In this document: positions 7,043 through 14,948 of the stretch, piece after piece
How the letters are laid out: the number at the start of each line of letters is the position of its first letter
How positions within the stretch are numbered: the stretch's first letter is position 1
Assembly (NCBI GenBank): GCA_017438865.1
Contig: JAFRUN010000038.1
Coordinates: 1 to 38,551 of the forward strand
Direction: 5' to 3'
From: Clostridia bacterium
GTDB lineage: Bacteria > Bacillota > Clostridia > Christensenellales > CAG-138
DNA: 38,551 bases
Position numbers and translations under genes: made by a program
Notes under the pieces: model-generated
Seen by the model: the letters and a program-made list of their open reading frames with translations, nothing else
What the model was told of the DNA's origin: nothing
The model's database searches: none

Positions 7043-7713
7043 TCCGACACCTCCAGATAATAGCCGACGCCGCGCTGCGCCCTGATCTTCACGTTCGCAC
7101 CGACCGCTTCCAGCTTCTTGCGGAGATAGGAGATATAAACCCAGACGACGTTTTGCTCCGCTTCGCTGTCATATCCCCAGATGCGGTCCATAAACGCGTC
7201 GGTCGACAGGAGCCGCTTCGGGTTCCGCATCAGCATTTCCAGCATCTGAAACTCTTTTCCGGCGAGCTTGAACTGTCCGTCCGGACCTTTCATATCGTAC
7301 GTCGCGACGTCCAGCGTCAGGTTCCCGACGCAGAGCGTCGAATCGGTCTGCACCGCGGCCTGCCGCGTCATCACGCGGATGCGCGCCAGAAGCTCCTTGG
7401 TATCGAACGGCTTCGTCAGATAATCGTTCGCGCCGGAATCGAGCCCGAACACCTTGTCGTCGATCTCGGAACGCGCGGTCAACATCAAAACCGGCGTTTT
7501 GTTTCCGGCTTCGCGCATGCGCCGGAGGACCGTGAATCCGTCGACCTTCGGCATCATCACGTCGAGGATCACGCCGTCGTAGTTCTCGGTCGCAAGGTAA
7601 TCCAGCGCGTCCGCGCCGTTATAGACCGCGTCGACGGAATAGTTGTTCTTTTTTAATATCGCGCACACCGCGCGCGACAGCGATCTTTCGTCTTCCGCAA
7701 ACAACAGGCGCAT
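7039..7713 (-). CDS. OmpR/PhoB-type response regulator
   Basis: The 224-residue protein has a receiver domain with acidic pocket E7-D8, phosphoacceptor Asp51 (VILDVMMPKVDG), Thr78 and Lys100 (TKPFD). A C-terminal winged-helix DNA-binding domain follows, with motifs GKEFQMLEMLMRNP and YISYLRKKL. It is first in the operon with the kinase and diverges from the phosphodiester glycosidase gene. Tandem TTTAGG boxes in the shared intergenic region and before the VTC operon fit the direct-repeat sites bound by this class. Confidence 0.94.
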   Translation of the reverse strand: MRLLFAEDERSLSRAVCAILKKNNYSVDAVYNGADALDYLATENYDGVILDVMMPKVDGFTVLRRMREAGNKTPVLMLTARSEIDDKVFGLDSGANDYLTKPFDTKELLARIRVMTRQAAVQTDSTLCVGNLTLDVATYDMKGPDGQFKLAGKEFQMLEMLMRNPKRLLSTDAFMDRIWGYDSEAEQNVVWVYISYLRKKLEAVGANVKIRAQRGVGYYLEVSE

Positions 7714-7740
7714 ACCGCTCCTCCCGAAGATGTTTTCTGC

Positions 7741-7820
7741 ATTATATCATATACCGGGAAAATAAGCACGAAAAAGTTTTGCGGATTTAGGTTCGTTTAG
7801 GGTTGACGCCGTATGATATA
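7741..7820. promoter_or_regulatory. Divergent regulatory region with tandem TTTAGG boxes
   Basis: On the plus strand, TTTAGGTTCG (7786-7795) and TTTAGGGTTG (7796-7805) form a 10-bp direct repeat. TATGAT (7812-7817) is the likely -10 for the gene at 7847, again without a consensus -35. On the minus strand, TATAAT (7741-7746) is the likely -10 for the regulator operon. The arrangement matches the VTC promoter at 2172-2204, so autoregulation and co-regulation by the response regulator are proposed. Confidence 0.5.
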
Positions 7821-7846
7821 GGCAAGAAAAAGAGAGGTGAAGGATT

Positions 7847-8803
7847 ATGAAGATCCCCAGGCACGGTTTTGCGGTCCTGTTCGGACTTGCGCTGCTGCTG
7901 TTCACAGGATATCTTCTGGCGGATACGTTCCTGATCAGACGCGTGTATGCGACCGCGGCGGAGGAACCTGCGGCGCAGGCGATCGAACTGCAAACCGCAG
8001 AGGAAACGGAAACGATCGCGATCCTTGCGGAAGAATCCGAAGCAGCGGAGGAACCGGTCCCGAACGAGCCGGTCGCGACCGATACGACCTATTCGGACGG
8101 GAACATTTCCGTAGAGCTTAAAACGTACCGGCTTTATGAAACGACCGTCTACGTTGCGGACGTGCGGCTTTCTTCGGCGGAGTATCTTAAAACCGCGTTT
8201 GCCGAGAACAGCTACGGACGCAACATCACCGCAAAAACCTCGGCGACGGCGGCATCGGTCAACGCGATCCTTGCGATCAACGGCGATTACTACGGCGCGC
8301 AGCGATCCGGCTATGTGATCCGCAGCGGCGTGCTGTACCGCAGCACGCCGGGCGGCGGGGAGGACCTGGTGATCTATCGGGACGGCTCGTTCGGCATTGT
8401 CAGCGAAGATGAAATCACCGCGGAGGAACTGCTGGCGTCCGGCGCGTGGAACGTGCTCAGCTTCGGCCCGGCGCTTGTGGAAAACGGCGCGGTCGCCGTT
8501 TCGGAGAACGACGAGGTCGGCAGGGCGATGGCAAGCAACCCGCGCACGGCGATCGGCGTGATCGACGGGCTGCACTATGTGTTCGTCGTGGCGGACGGGC
8601 GCACAAGCGACAGCGACGGGCTTTCCCTCTATGAGCTTGCAACGTTTCTGCAATCGATCGGCTGCAAGACCGCCTACAACCTCGACGGCGGCGGCTCGTC
8701 CTCGATGGTGTTCCTCGGAAATCTCGTCAACAACCCCGCAAACGGCAGAAGATCCAGCGAAAGGAGCGTGAGCGACATTGTCTACATCGGTTACGGCGCA
8801 TAA
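7847..8803 (+). CDS. Phosphodiester glycosidase (NAGPA-domain) exported protein
   Basis: The 318-residue protein has a single N-terminal membrane anchor (about 8-26), an acidic glutamate/alanine-rich linker to about residue 80, and a NAGPA domain. The family landmarks are AINGDYYG, NPRTAIGV and YNLDGGGSSSM near the C terminus. The eukaryotic relative removes N-acetylglucosamine from a phosphodiester. Bacterial members are thought to act on phosphodiester-linked sugars of wall polymers or exopolysaccharide, so an extracellular envelope role is likely. GAGGTGAAGG precedes the ATG. The next gene overlaps its end. The promoter shares boxes with the VTC operon, linking this gene to the same response. 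Confidence 0.85.
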   Translation: MKIPRHGFAVLFGLALLLFTGYLLADTFLIRRVYATAAEEPAAQAIELQTAEETETIAILAEESEAAEEPVPNEPVATDTTYSDGNISVELKTYRLYETTVYVADVRLSSAEYLKTAFAENSYGRNITAKTSATAASVNAILAINGDYYGAQRSGYVIRSGVLYRSTPGGGEDLVIYRDGSFGIVSEDEITAEELLASGAWNVLSFGPALVENGAVAVSENDEVGRAMASNPRTAIGVIDGLHYVFVVADGRTSDSDGLSLYELATFLQSIGCKTAYNLDGGGSSSMVFLGNLVNNPANGRRSSERSVSDIVYIGYGA

Positions 8804-9194
8804 ACTGAATGCGCAGCAGAAGCTGATCTTAATCGACCTTTTCGCAGCCCTGTTCTGCGTGCTGTTCGGCGCAGTCTATGAACTGTTCAGCCACGGCGTC
8901 TATTCCTACGGTATGCTCTATGCCTTCGTGTTCCCGCTCGTGCTCGGCGTGCTGCCGCTGCTGATCATCACGATGCTGCGCGCGCCGTATCCGAACCGCT
9001 TTGCGCGCGGCGTCTGTCACGCAGGGATCGCGACGCTGACCGTCGGAAGTCTCGTTTCCGGGGCGCTGGAGATCTACGGCACCACGAACCCGCTGACGCT
9101 CGTCTATTGGATCGCCGGCATAGCGCTTGCGGTATTCGGCATTGCGGCATATCTCGTTTCGCTGTTTCGCAGAACCGGCAGGACGGCGGAATGA
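8778..9194 (+). CDS. Small four-helix membrane protein
   Basis: I read a TTG start at 8778, inside the last codons of the previous gene (26-bp overlap), because AAGGAG (8761-8766) lies 11 bases upstream and the frame then stays open for 138 residues. The protein is mostly hydrophobic, with about four predicted membrane segments separated by short loops and an arginine-rich end (FRRTGRTAE). No family is recognised. Tight coupling to the phosphodiester glycosidase suggests a shared task at the membrane. Function unknown. Confidence 0.75.
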   Translation: MSTSVTAHKLNAQQKLILIDLFAALFCVLFGAVYELFSHGVYSYGMLYAFVFPLVLGVLPLLIITMLRAPYPNRFARGVCHAGIATLTVGSLVSGALEIYGTTNPLTLVYWIAGIALAVFGIAAYLVSLFRRTGRTAE

Positions 9195-9284
9195 GCGTTT
9201 ACAATGTCCATACGGCGCGCTGATCATCCGGCGGAAAACCGGGCGGCCGTTCCCGAAAATCACGGGAAAAGAACCCGTTTTATC

Positions 9285-9324
9285 AACCGCCTTGATGTTT
9301 TAAAGCATCAAGGCGGTTATTTTT
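9285..9324 (+). terminator. Terminator after the small membrane protein
   Basis: A 13-bp perfect stem, AACCGCCTTGATG (9285-9297) with CATCAAGGCGGTT (9306-9318), has an 8-base loop and an ATTTTT tail. The arms are symmetric, so it could also work on the minus strand. Confidence 0.85.
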
Positions 9325-9605
9325 AATGAAAACGGATGAATTCTATCAACAAATGAAGAAAAGAACTGATCTCGCGCGTCAATATAATACGCAGGTATGA
9401 ATTGAACAGAGCATTGCAATATGAAACGGCCGGCACCCGGAAACGGTATTCCCGCGATCAAAACGGCGCTGTCGCGCCGGTTCAAGCGCGGGCCGCGAAG
9501 CCGCAGACAGGGGATACTGCTGCGTGATCGGATTTTTTTATGCGGGTAAAACCAAACGCGGTCTGTTCCTGTCCTGTTGAGCAGAAAGAGGAAAGGAGAG
9601 CGGCG
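9325..9605 (+). other. Intergenic region holding repeat copy E
   Basis: About 280 bp without a convincing gene. It holds a TATAAT (9383-9388) with no clear -35, and the 5' hairpin of the structured repeat (9445-9492). It also holds a T-run (9534-9539) followed by AAAACCAAACGCGG. A weaker match to that last stretch recurs at about 9769 inside the small gene that follows. Confidence 0.4.
9445..9492 (+). ncRNA. Structured repeat, 5' hairpin copy E
   Basis: GGTATTCCCGCGATC corresponds to GGTACTCCCTCAATC of copy B, and CGGCGC-TGTC-GCGCCGGTTC to its inner hairpin. The outer stem is CCCGCG (9451-9456) with CGCGGG (9487-9492). Relative to CCCTCA/TGAGGG, three consecutive base pairs have changed on both sides. 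The second stem domain of copies A and B is not present downstream. Confidence 0.5.
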
Positions 9606-9842
9606 ATGACCTTTTATGAATGGATCCGGCAATGCCTCCTGTGGGATGCGGAGCGAAAAGCGCTGCCGCCCGCGCAAAAAACGGCGATGCTTTCCAGCGT
9701 CGCAGCGCGGCGGCGGGAGGACGCAGGGGGTCCCGAACGGGAATTTCAAAAAAAACCTGTCGGGAATAAAACCAAATGCAGCGGCGCCGTGTCCTGCTGT
9801 ATGAAAACAAAAGAAAAGAACGATCCGTTCTTGCAGAATTGA
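9606..9842 (+). CDS. Small hypothetical protein
   Basis: The ATG at 9606 has AAAGGAG eight bases upstream and gives a 78-residue protein starting MTFYEWIRQCLLWDAERKAL. The first 35 residues look like a short amphipathic helical protein. The rest is basic and contains several cysteines. An upstream in-frame ATG at 9540 lacks a binding site. It ends 15 bp before the zinc-ribbon gene, whose AAAGGAG follows directly, so the two probably form an operon. No family recognised. Confidence 0.5.
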   Translation: MTFYEWIRQCLLWDAERKALPPAQKTAMLSSVAARRREDAGGPEREFQKKPVGNKTKCSGAVSCCMKTKEKNDPFLQN

Positions 9843-9857
9843 AAGGAGAAAGAAACC

Positions 9858-10808
9858 ATGTATTGTTCCAAATGCGGAAAACAGATCCCCGAAAACCAGA
9901 CCGTATGCCCCGCTTGCGGCACCGACGCCGCACCGGCCGCGCCGACTGCGCCGCAGCCGACGCCGGTCAAACGCCAGACCTTTCTGAACGTTTTTTCCTT
10001 TATCGTCGCGTTGTATACCGCGTGGTCGACCGTTATCATCGTTTTGCTGCGCAGCGGCTTGCTCACCGCCTGGATGCCGCAGACTGCGCATCCGATGATC
10101 CTTTCGATGAGCAGGGCGTTCGTGGCGGTCGGCGTCCCGTTTTGCCTCGGGGCTGCGCTGTTGGCGCTGTTCTCCCTGTTCGGCAAGAACAAAAAGAAAG
10201 GTCTCGGCGCAACCGCGCTGATCCTCTCCTGCATCTGTCTTGCCGTTCTGGTGCTGCCGGGCGCTTTTGAACGCAGCGAACAAAGCGCCGCCGCTCCGGA
10301 GGAAAACGCGTCTGTCGTGTTTACGGTCACGCCGGTCGAGCCGCAGCCGGTCGTAAATCCGGTCGAGCCGCAGCCGGCCGTAAACCCGGTCGAGCCGCAG
10401 CAGGCCGCAAACCCGGTCGAACCGCAGCAGGGCGCGGAGCCGGTCGAACCGGCGCAGGGCGGCTGGGCACAGCAGATCTGCTCTGAAGACGTCTTTCTGA
10501 CGCTGGAGCAGCCGGATGAAACGACCTGCATTCTGACCGTTGACAACCGGTCCGACCGGAACGTGAATTTCGGATGGGTTTCCCAAACGACCTATATCCT
10601 TATCACCACGGAGCAGGGCAGGTTCCGGATCGACGTCAACGAATCGATCTTCAGCCCGGTGCAGGCCTATACGCAGCGCACCGTCACGCTATCGCTCGCA
10701 GAAGTAAGCGGAACGCCGCAGACGTTTGAGCTGATCAATCTGTGCCATCTGGACGCGCGCGGTCTGCCGAGCAACGGAATGATGCAGGGGCTGATCTTTG
10801 CGCGGTGA
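9858..10808 (+). CDS. Zinc-ribbon membrane protein with proline-rich repeats
   Basis: The 316-residue protein begins with a zinc ribbon, CSKCG (Cys3, Cys6) and CPACG (Cys17, Cys20), then an alanine/proline linker. Three membrane segments follow at about 40-62, 85-107 and 114-136. Five 9-residue repeats of the type NPVEPQPAV lie at about 158-202 (10329-10463). The C-terminal 110 residues look like a beta-rich extracellular domain. This cytoplasmic ribbon plus membrane plus ectodomain plan is common in Clostridia. Function unknown. It lies directly upstream of the membrane-tethered sigma factor, which has its own promoter. Confidence 0.8.
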   Translation: MYCSKCGKQIPENQTVCPACGTDAAPAAPTAPQPTPVKRQTFLNVFSFIVALYTAWSTVIIVLLRSGLLTAWMPQTAHPMILSMSRAFVAVGVPFCLGAALLALFSLFGKNKKKGLGATALILSCICLAVLVLPGAFERSEQSAAAPEENASVVFTVTPVEPQPVVNPVEPQPAVNPVEPQQAANPVEPQQGAEPVEPAQGGWAQQICSEDVFLTLEQPDETTCILTVDNRSDRNVNFGWVSQTTYILITTEQGRFRIDVNESIFSPVQAYTQRTVTLSLAEVSGTPQTFELINLCHLDARGLPSNGMMQGLIFAR

Positions 10809-10819
10809 GCCGAAAGGCG

Positions 10820-10847
10820 TTGCAAACAGAGCGATTCGGAGTATAAT
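10820..10847 (+). promoter_or_regulatory. Promoter of the sigma factor gene
   Basis: TTGCAA (10820-10825) and TATAAT (10842-10847) are 16 bp apart, 22 bp before the ATG at 10870. This is a housekeeping-type promoter, so the gene does not appear to depend only on its own sigma factor. Confidence 0.6.
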
Positions 10848-10869
10848 AACAGCAGAGGGATAAGGAATC

Positions 10870-13397
10870 ATGAGCGAAAAACGGGCATTCACGGCGATCG
10901 CCGCGGACGTGCGGTCGGCGCAGAACGGCGACGGAGAGGCGATGAACCGCATCCTTGCCGACGTGCAGGATATGGTGTATTACAATTGTCTGAAGATGCT
11001 GCGCGACGAGCAGGCGGCGCAGGACACGACGCAGGAAATACTGATCGCCGTCTATCAGAAGCTCGGCGCGCTGTCCGATCCGCAGGCATACGTCGGCTGG
11101 GTGAAGCGCATCACGGCAAATCTGTGCAAAAACCGTCTTTGTAAGGTCAATCGTGAATTTCTGCTGTCCGTGAACGAGGACGGCGAGGACCCGTTTGCCG
11201 ACTTTGAGGACACCGACGAACAGCGCATCCCGGACAAGGCGCTCGACAACGAGGAGACGCGCCGCATGATCGCGGATCTGGTGGACCGGCTTCCCGACGA
11301 GCAGCGCATGTGCGTACTGCTGTACTATTACGACGAACTGAAAACGCATGAGATCGCGGAGACGCTCAAGGTTTCGGAGGGGACGATCAAGAGCCGCCTG
11401 AACTATGCGCGCAAATCCATCCGGGAGGGCGTCAGGGCATACGAAAAGGCGGGCGTCAAGCTGTACGGCTTCTCCCCGATCCCATTCCTTGCGTACTTTC
11501 TCGGCAAGGCGGCGGCGTCGACCGTGTCCCCGGTGGCGGCCGCAAGCATTACGGGCGCATCGACCGCGACGGCGGCAACCGCAGCGACGGCATCGACTGC
11601 GTCGGCGGCTTCCGCAGGCGGGATCGGCGCGTTTCTGGCAACGACGGCAGGAAAGGTCGTCGCGGGCATCGCGGCAGCCGTCGTGCTCGGCGGCGCGGTG
11701 ACCGGAACGGTGATCGCGACCAGATCCCCCAAAGAGTCCGTTCCTGCAATCGTGCAGACGGAAACCGAACAGCCGTCCGAAACGCCGGTCGTCGTGCATA
11801 CCGCCGCGCCGTCGGCGCAGCAACGCCCGCGTCGACGGTGGAGCCGACCGAAGAACCGACGCCTGTGCCCGAAACGCCGGAGGAAAAGCTGCAGAGCTTC
11901 ACGGGACTTCCGTCCGGCGATGCGGCGTTCTTTTTGGAAAAGCTGTATCAGATCCTTGCGGGAGATAACGCATACGGATACGTCAACGGCAATCCGGTTA
12001 CGGAGATCCGGGAGATACACAGCATGGATGCGTACCGCGCGTTCCGCGAAACCGATGCATGGGAGCAGGGTGTTCCGGAATCGGAACTGCCGTGCTACGC
12101 GGTGTATCTTGCGGACGGGACGTGCCTGTATATCTATCTCGGCGACGGCCGCCCGCAGAACGGCGGACCTGCGCAGGATTGGGATCTTTACAGGGTGCGC
12201 TATATGGGCTTCGCGGACGGACGGGAGGACGCCGGTCAATGGACGGAGTGGAGCACGGAACGGCCGCCGGCGGATGCGGCGAAAACGGAGCAGCGGACGC
12301 AGTGGAGATACCGCGCGGCGGAATCGTGGGGCATCTATGAATGTACCTATCCGAACTGGGCCGGTGCGGAACAAGCGATACAGAATGATATCAACGGGAT
12401 CCTTTCCGGTGCGCCGGGCTGCGTATACCATCACATCGCCTCGGAGAATCGGTATGTCGGCGAATGGCGCGACGGAACCGCGCCGGAGGACGTCTCCGCG
12501 CTGAACGGTCCGTATGCGGATCGGTTTGAGTATAAAACCGAAATCGACGAAGAAACCGGCGAATCCAGAACGCTGTTCCGGATCTGGAGCGTGGACGTCG
12601 ATTGTTATCTCTTTTCCGCCTGGACGGCATGGCAGAATTCCGATCCGGGACAGGTTCCGGACAGTGACGACGGGGAGCCGGCGCCCGGAAGCGTGACCAG
12701 AAACGAGCTTTCGATGATGCTGTACCATAACCTGTCAAGCGGAAGCAGTATGGATCTGTGGCAGGAAACGCAGACTCGCACGATCTATCGTTATTGCATG
12801 CTGTCTGTTTCGCCCGGGGACTACCTCTATTATCAGGATTATCTGGAGGGACCGCTGTGGTCGGAGTGGTCCGAGACGAAGCCGCCCGAGGACGCGCTGG
12901 AGGTGCAGACGCAGGTTTTTCGCCGCGGGAGATGGAAAAACTATGCAGACGGGATGGGATATGCCGACTGTGCAACAAAAGCGGAATGGGAAGCGCTGGT
13001 TGAAAGCGAGAAAGGTCAGATCAGGCGGGACGGGTATCCCGTGATCGTTACCTCGGTTCGCCGCACGGAGGATTCGGATTGGGTTTATCTCGGCGAGCGG
13101 GACAATCTTACCTGGTTCCAGGATTGCAATTATTACAACCATACAGCGTCGTACCGGATCGAAGAAACTGACGGCGGAAGATGGAACGTATGGAAAAAAG
13201 AAAAGCGCATGTGCGTGGACGGAGTATGCTATACCGATTGGTCAAAATGGTACAGCGAAGCGGAAGCCGCGCCGTATGAACTGCGCGATTATCATTTCTT
13301 CTATACGGGCGATTTGTCGGATTGTGCATACGCATGGACATTTAAGCCCGATTGGGAGCTCGAGGAGAGTACCTTCTACCGCTACCGCAGACGCTGA
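10870..13397 (+). CDS. Membrane-tethered ECF sigma factor with large ectodomain (one frameshift)
   Basis: The first frame encodes ECF sigma region 2 (about 25-95), region 4 (about 125-190; ETLKVSEGTIKSRLNYARKS), an alanine/threonine-rich stretch and one membrane helix (about 252-284). It then turns into arginine-rich nonsense after residue 316, near 11817. The frame one base back continues without a stop from there to 13397, with a proline/threonine-rich spacer and about 500 acidic, tryptophan-rich residues. These contain four W-x-x-W motifs: QWTEWS, AWTAWQ, LWSEWS and DWSKWY, recalling thrombospondin-type modules. The total length is one base short of 843 codons. So this is one gene with a 1-nt deletion, real or an assembly error. 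No slippery sequence is visible at the junction. The ectodomain probably senses an external ligand. Confidence 0.75.
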
Positions 13398-13413
13398 ACC
13401 TTGAGACGTTCCG

Positions 13414-13447
13414 AGACAGGGAAGATCTTTCCCTGTCTTTTTCTTTC
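13414..13447 (+). terminator. Terminator of the sigma factor gene
   Basis: GACAGGGAA (13415-13423) pairs with TTCCCTGTC (13429-13437), followed by a T-rich tail TTTTTCTTTC. Confidence 0.85.
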
Positions 13448-13501
13448 GATAATACCGAACCGTTCTTCGGACACACTTTTTATTTTCCGTCGTTTTCTCT
13501 C

Positions 13502-13531
13502 TTTTCAAGTTTCGGCGGTTTATGGTAGAAT
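13502..13531 (+). promoter_or_regulatory. Promoter of the GH5 lipoprotein gene
   Basis: TTTTCA (13502-13507) and TAGAAT (13526-13531) are separated by 18 bp, about 50 bp before the ATG. No LacI-type AATCGATTAAG site is nearby, so this gene seems to be outside the operator set of the rest of the cellulose locus. Confidence 0.4.
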
Positions 13532-13582
13532 AACATCGTACAGCGGATTCTCGATATGCGCTGAAGAAAGGGATGGCGCCTT

Positions 13583-14602
13583 ATGAAAAAAGGATTATCA
13601 TTGCTGGTTTCCGTAATCGTTTTACTCTCCGTTCTCGGCGGCTGCGCCGGCGCCGACCGGACCGGCGCCGCCCGCGTGAACGACGGAAGGGCGCGTCCTT
13701 CTTCCTGCGGACGGCTTCAGGTAAAAGACGGAAAACTCTGCTCCGAGCGCGGAGAACCCGTCATGCTGCGCGGCGTCAGCACACACGATCTCATCACCGT
13801 CGAGTCGTTTGTCAACGACGATCTGTTCCGGGAGCTGTCGGAGGATTACGGCGTGAACGTTGTCCGGCTTGCCGTTTATACCTACGGCGTGGGCGTGGTC
13901 GGATACTGCACAAAAGGAGACCGGGAACGTTATCAGAAGAATGTTGCAAACGGCGTCGCATTCGCGAAGGCGCACGATATGTATGCGATCATCGACTGGC
14001 ACGTTCTGAGCGAGGGCGATCCGAACATCTATCTGGAGGACGCAAAAGCGTTTTTTGCGGAGACGGCGGAGCAGTATCGCGATCACAATCATGTGCTGTA
14101 TGAGATCTGCAACGAGCCGAACGGCGTGGACTGGCAGACGGTGAAGCGCTACGCAGAGGAGATCATTCCGATCATCCGGGAAAAGGATCCGGATTCGGTC
14201 ATCCTCGTCGGGAATCCGGACTGGTCGAAGGACCTCGAAAGCGTTGCCGCCGATCCGCTTTCGTATGACAACGTCATGTATACGCTGCATTTCTATTCCG
14301 CGACGCACGGACAGGAGTTCCGCGATATGCTGGAGCGCGTCGGCAGGGACGGGCTGCCGGTCTTTGTCACCGAGTTCGGCGTGACGGCGTCCAGCGGCGG
14401 ACTTCCCAGAGATCTCGAAAGCGCAGACCAGTGGATCGATCTTCTGGAACGGTACAATGTTTCCTACTGCATGTGGGCGCTCTCCAAGGCGAACGAAGCG
14501 TGTTCGATGATCCGGTTCACCGTTCCGAAGTACAGCGGCTTTGCACATGACGATTTTACCGAGACGGGACTCTGGCTTCTCGAAACGCTGAAAAAGCATT
14601 GA
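13583..14602 (+). CDS. GH5 endoglucanase-like lipoprotein
   Basis: The 339-residue protein has a lipoprotein signal peptide (LGGC, Cys21) and a glycoside hydrolase family 5 barrel. The acid/base glutamate is Glu178 in YEICNEPNG, the nucleophile Glu264 in FVTEFGV. Other conserved residues are Arg63 (LRGVS), His140 (IIDWH) and His236 (TLHFY). It should be displayed on the outer face of the membrane and cleave beta-1,4-glucan into oligosaccharides for the ABC importer encoded next door. No cellulose-binding module or dockerin is present. AAAGGG precedes the ATG by 12 bases. An ATG ten bases upstream is in another frame and gives no signal peptide. Confidence 0.9.
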   Translation: MKKGLSLLVSVIVLLSVLGGCAGADRTGAARVNDGRARPSSCGRLQVKDGKLCSERGEPVMLRGVSTHDLITVESFVNDDLFRELSEDYGVNVVRLAVYTYGVGVVGYCTKGDRERYQKNVANGVAFAKAHDMYAIIDWHVLSEGDPNIYLEDAKAFFAETAEQYRDHNHVLYEICNEPNGVDWQTVKRYAEEIIPIIREKDPDSVILVGNPDWSKDLESVAADPLSYDNVMYTLHFYSATHGQEFRDMLERVGRDGLPVFVTEFGVTASSGGLPRDLESADQWIDLLERYNVSYCMWALSKANEACSMIRFTVPKYSGFAHDDFTETGLWLLETLKKH

Positions 14603-14623
14603 TCCGACGACCGGACAGGCAAC

Positions 14624-14655
14624 AAAAAAGCACGGCGCGCCGCCGTGCTTTTCTG
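14624..14655. terminator. Terminator after the GH5 lipoprotein gene
   Basis: AAAAGCACGGCG pairs with CGCCGTGCTTTT, leaving a 3-4-base loop; both flanks carry A and T runs. Confidence 0.8.
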
Positions 14656-14684
14656 CGATCCCGTGCAAATCATATATAATTACG

Positions 14685-14733
14685 AAATCGATTAAGATTT
14701 CTCTTGACAAGTCGAAACAAGGGTATTTATAAT
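14685..14733 (+). promoter_or_regulatory. LacI-type operator and promoter of the ABC ATPase gene
   Basis: AAATCGATTAAGATTT (14685-14700) is followed by TTGACA (14704-14709), an 18-bp spacer and TATAAT (14728-14733). The same operator occurs at 18741-18756, and its symmetric form at 18564-18577. Here it lies just upstream of the -35, so repression may need looping or interference with polymerase binding. Confidence 0.75.
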
Positions 14734-14948
14734 AAAACTGTCCCCGGAAAGGACGATCGATCTGTGAATCGGCCGGGATCCTTCCACTCCACTCTTTGGA
14801 GAGACGACGGCTGAAAATAAAGGAGGAAACACATCCCCTCGGCTTGGGGTGCGGCAGTGTGGAGACCTGCCGCAAGGCGCGGCCGACATATGCGCGGCGC
14901 GCGAGGCGGTTCGTTGAAGAAGTTCGGGACCGTTAAAGTCAAAGCAGT
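14734..14948 (+). other. 215-nt leader of the ABC ATPase gene with an orphan Shine-Dalgarno
   Basis: The stretch from the promoter to the ATPase start codon holds several potential hairpins: CTCCA/TGGAG near 14790, CCCC/GGGG near 14838, and GCGGCAG/CTGCCGC near 14851-14876. A perfect AAAGGAGG (about 14820-14827) is followed by no ATG, GTG or TTG at usable distance, only ATC. By contrast the ATPase ATG at 14949 has no good ribosome binding site. The leader may regulate translation, or the sequence may be a remodelled 5' end. Confidence 0.4.

Noticed and set aside
10329-10463. Tandem 27-bp repeats as a possible CRISPR or VNTR locus
   Set aside because: They are in frame and encode the NPVEPQ-type proline repeat of the zinc-ribbon protein; there are no spacers.
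11800-11825. Programmed -1 frameshift site in the sigma factor gene
   Set aside because: No X-XXY-YYZ slippery heptamer and no downstream pseudoknot were evident; a sequence error or mutation is simpler.
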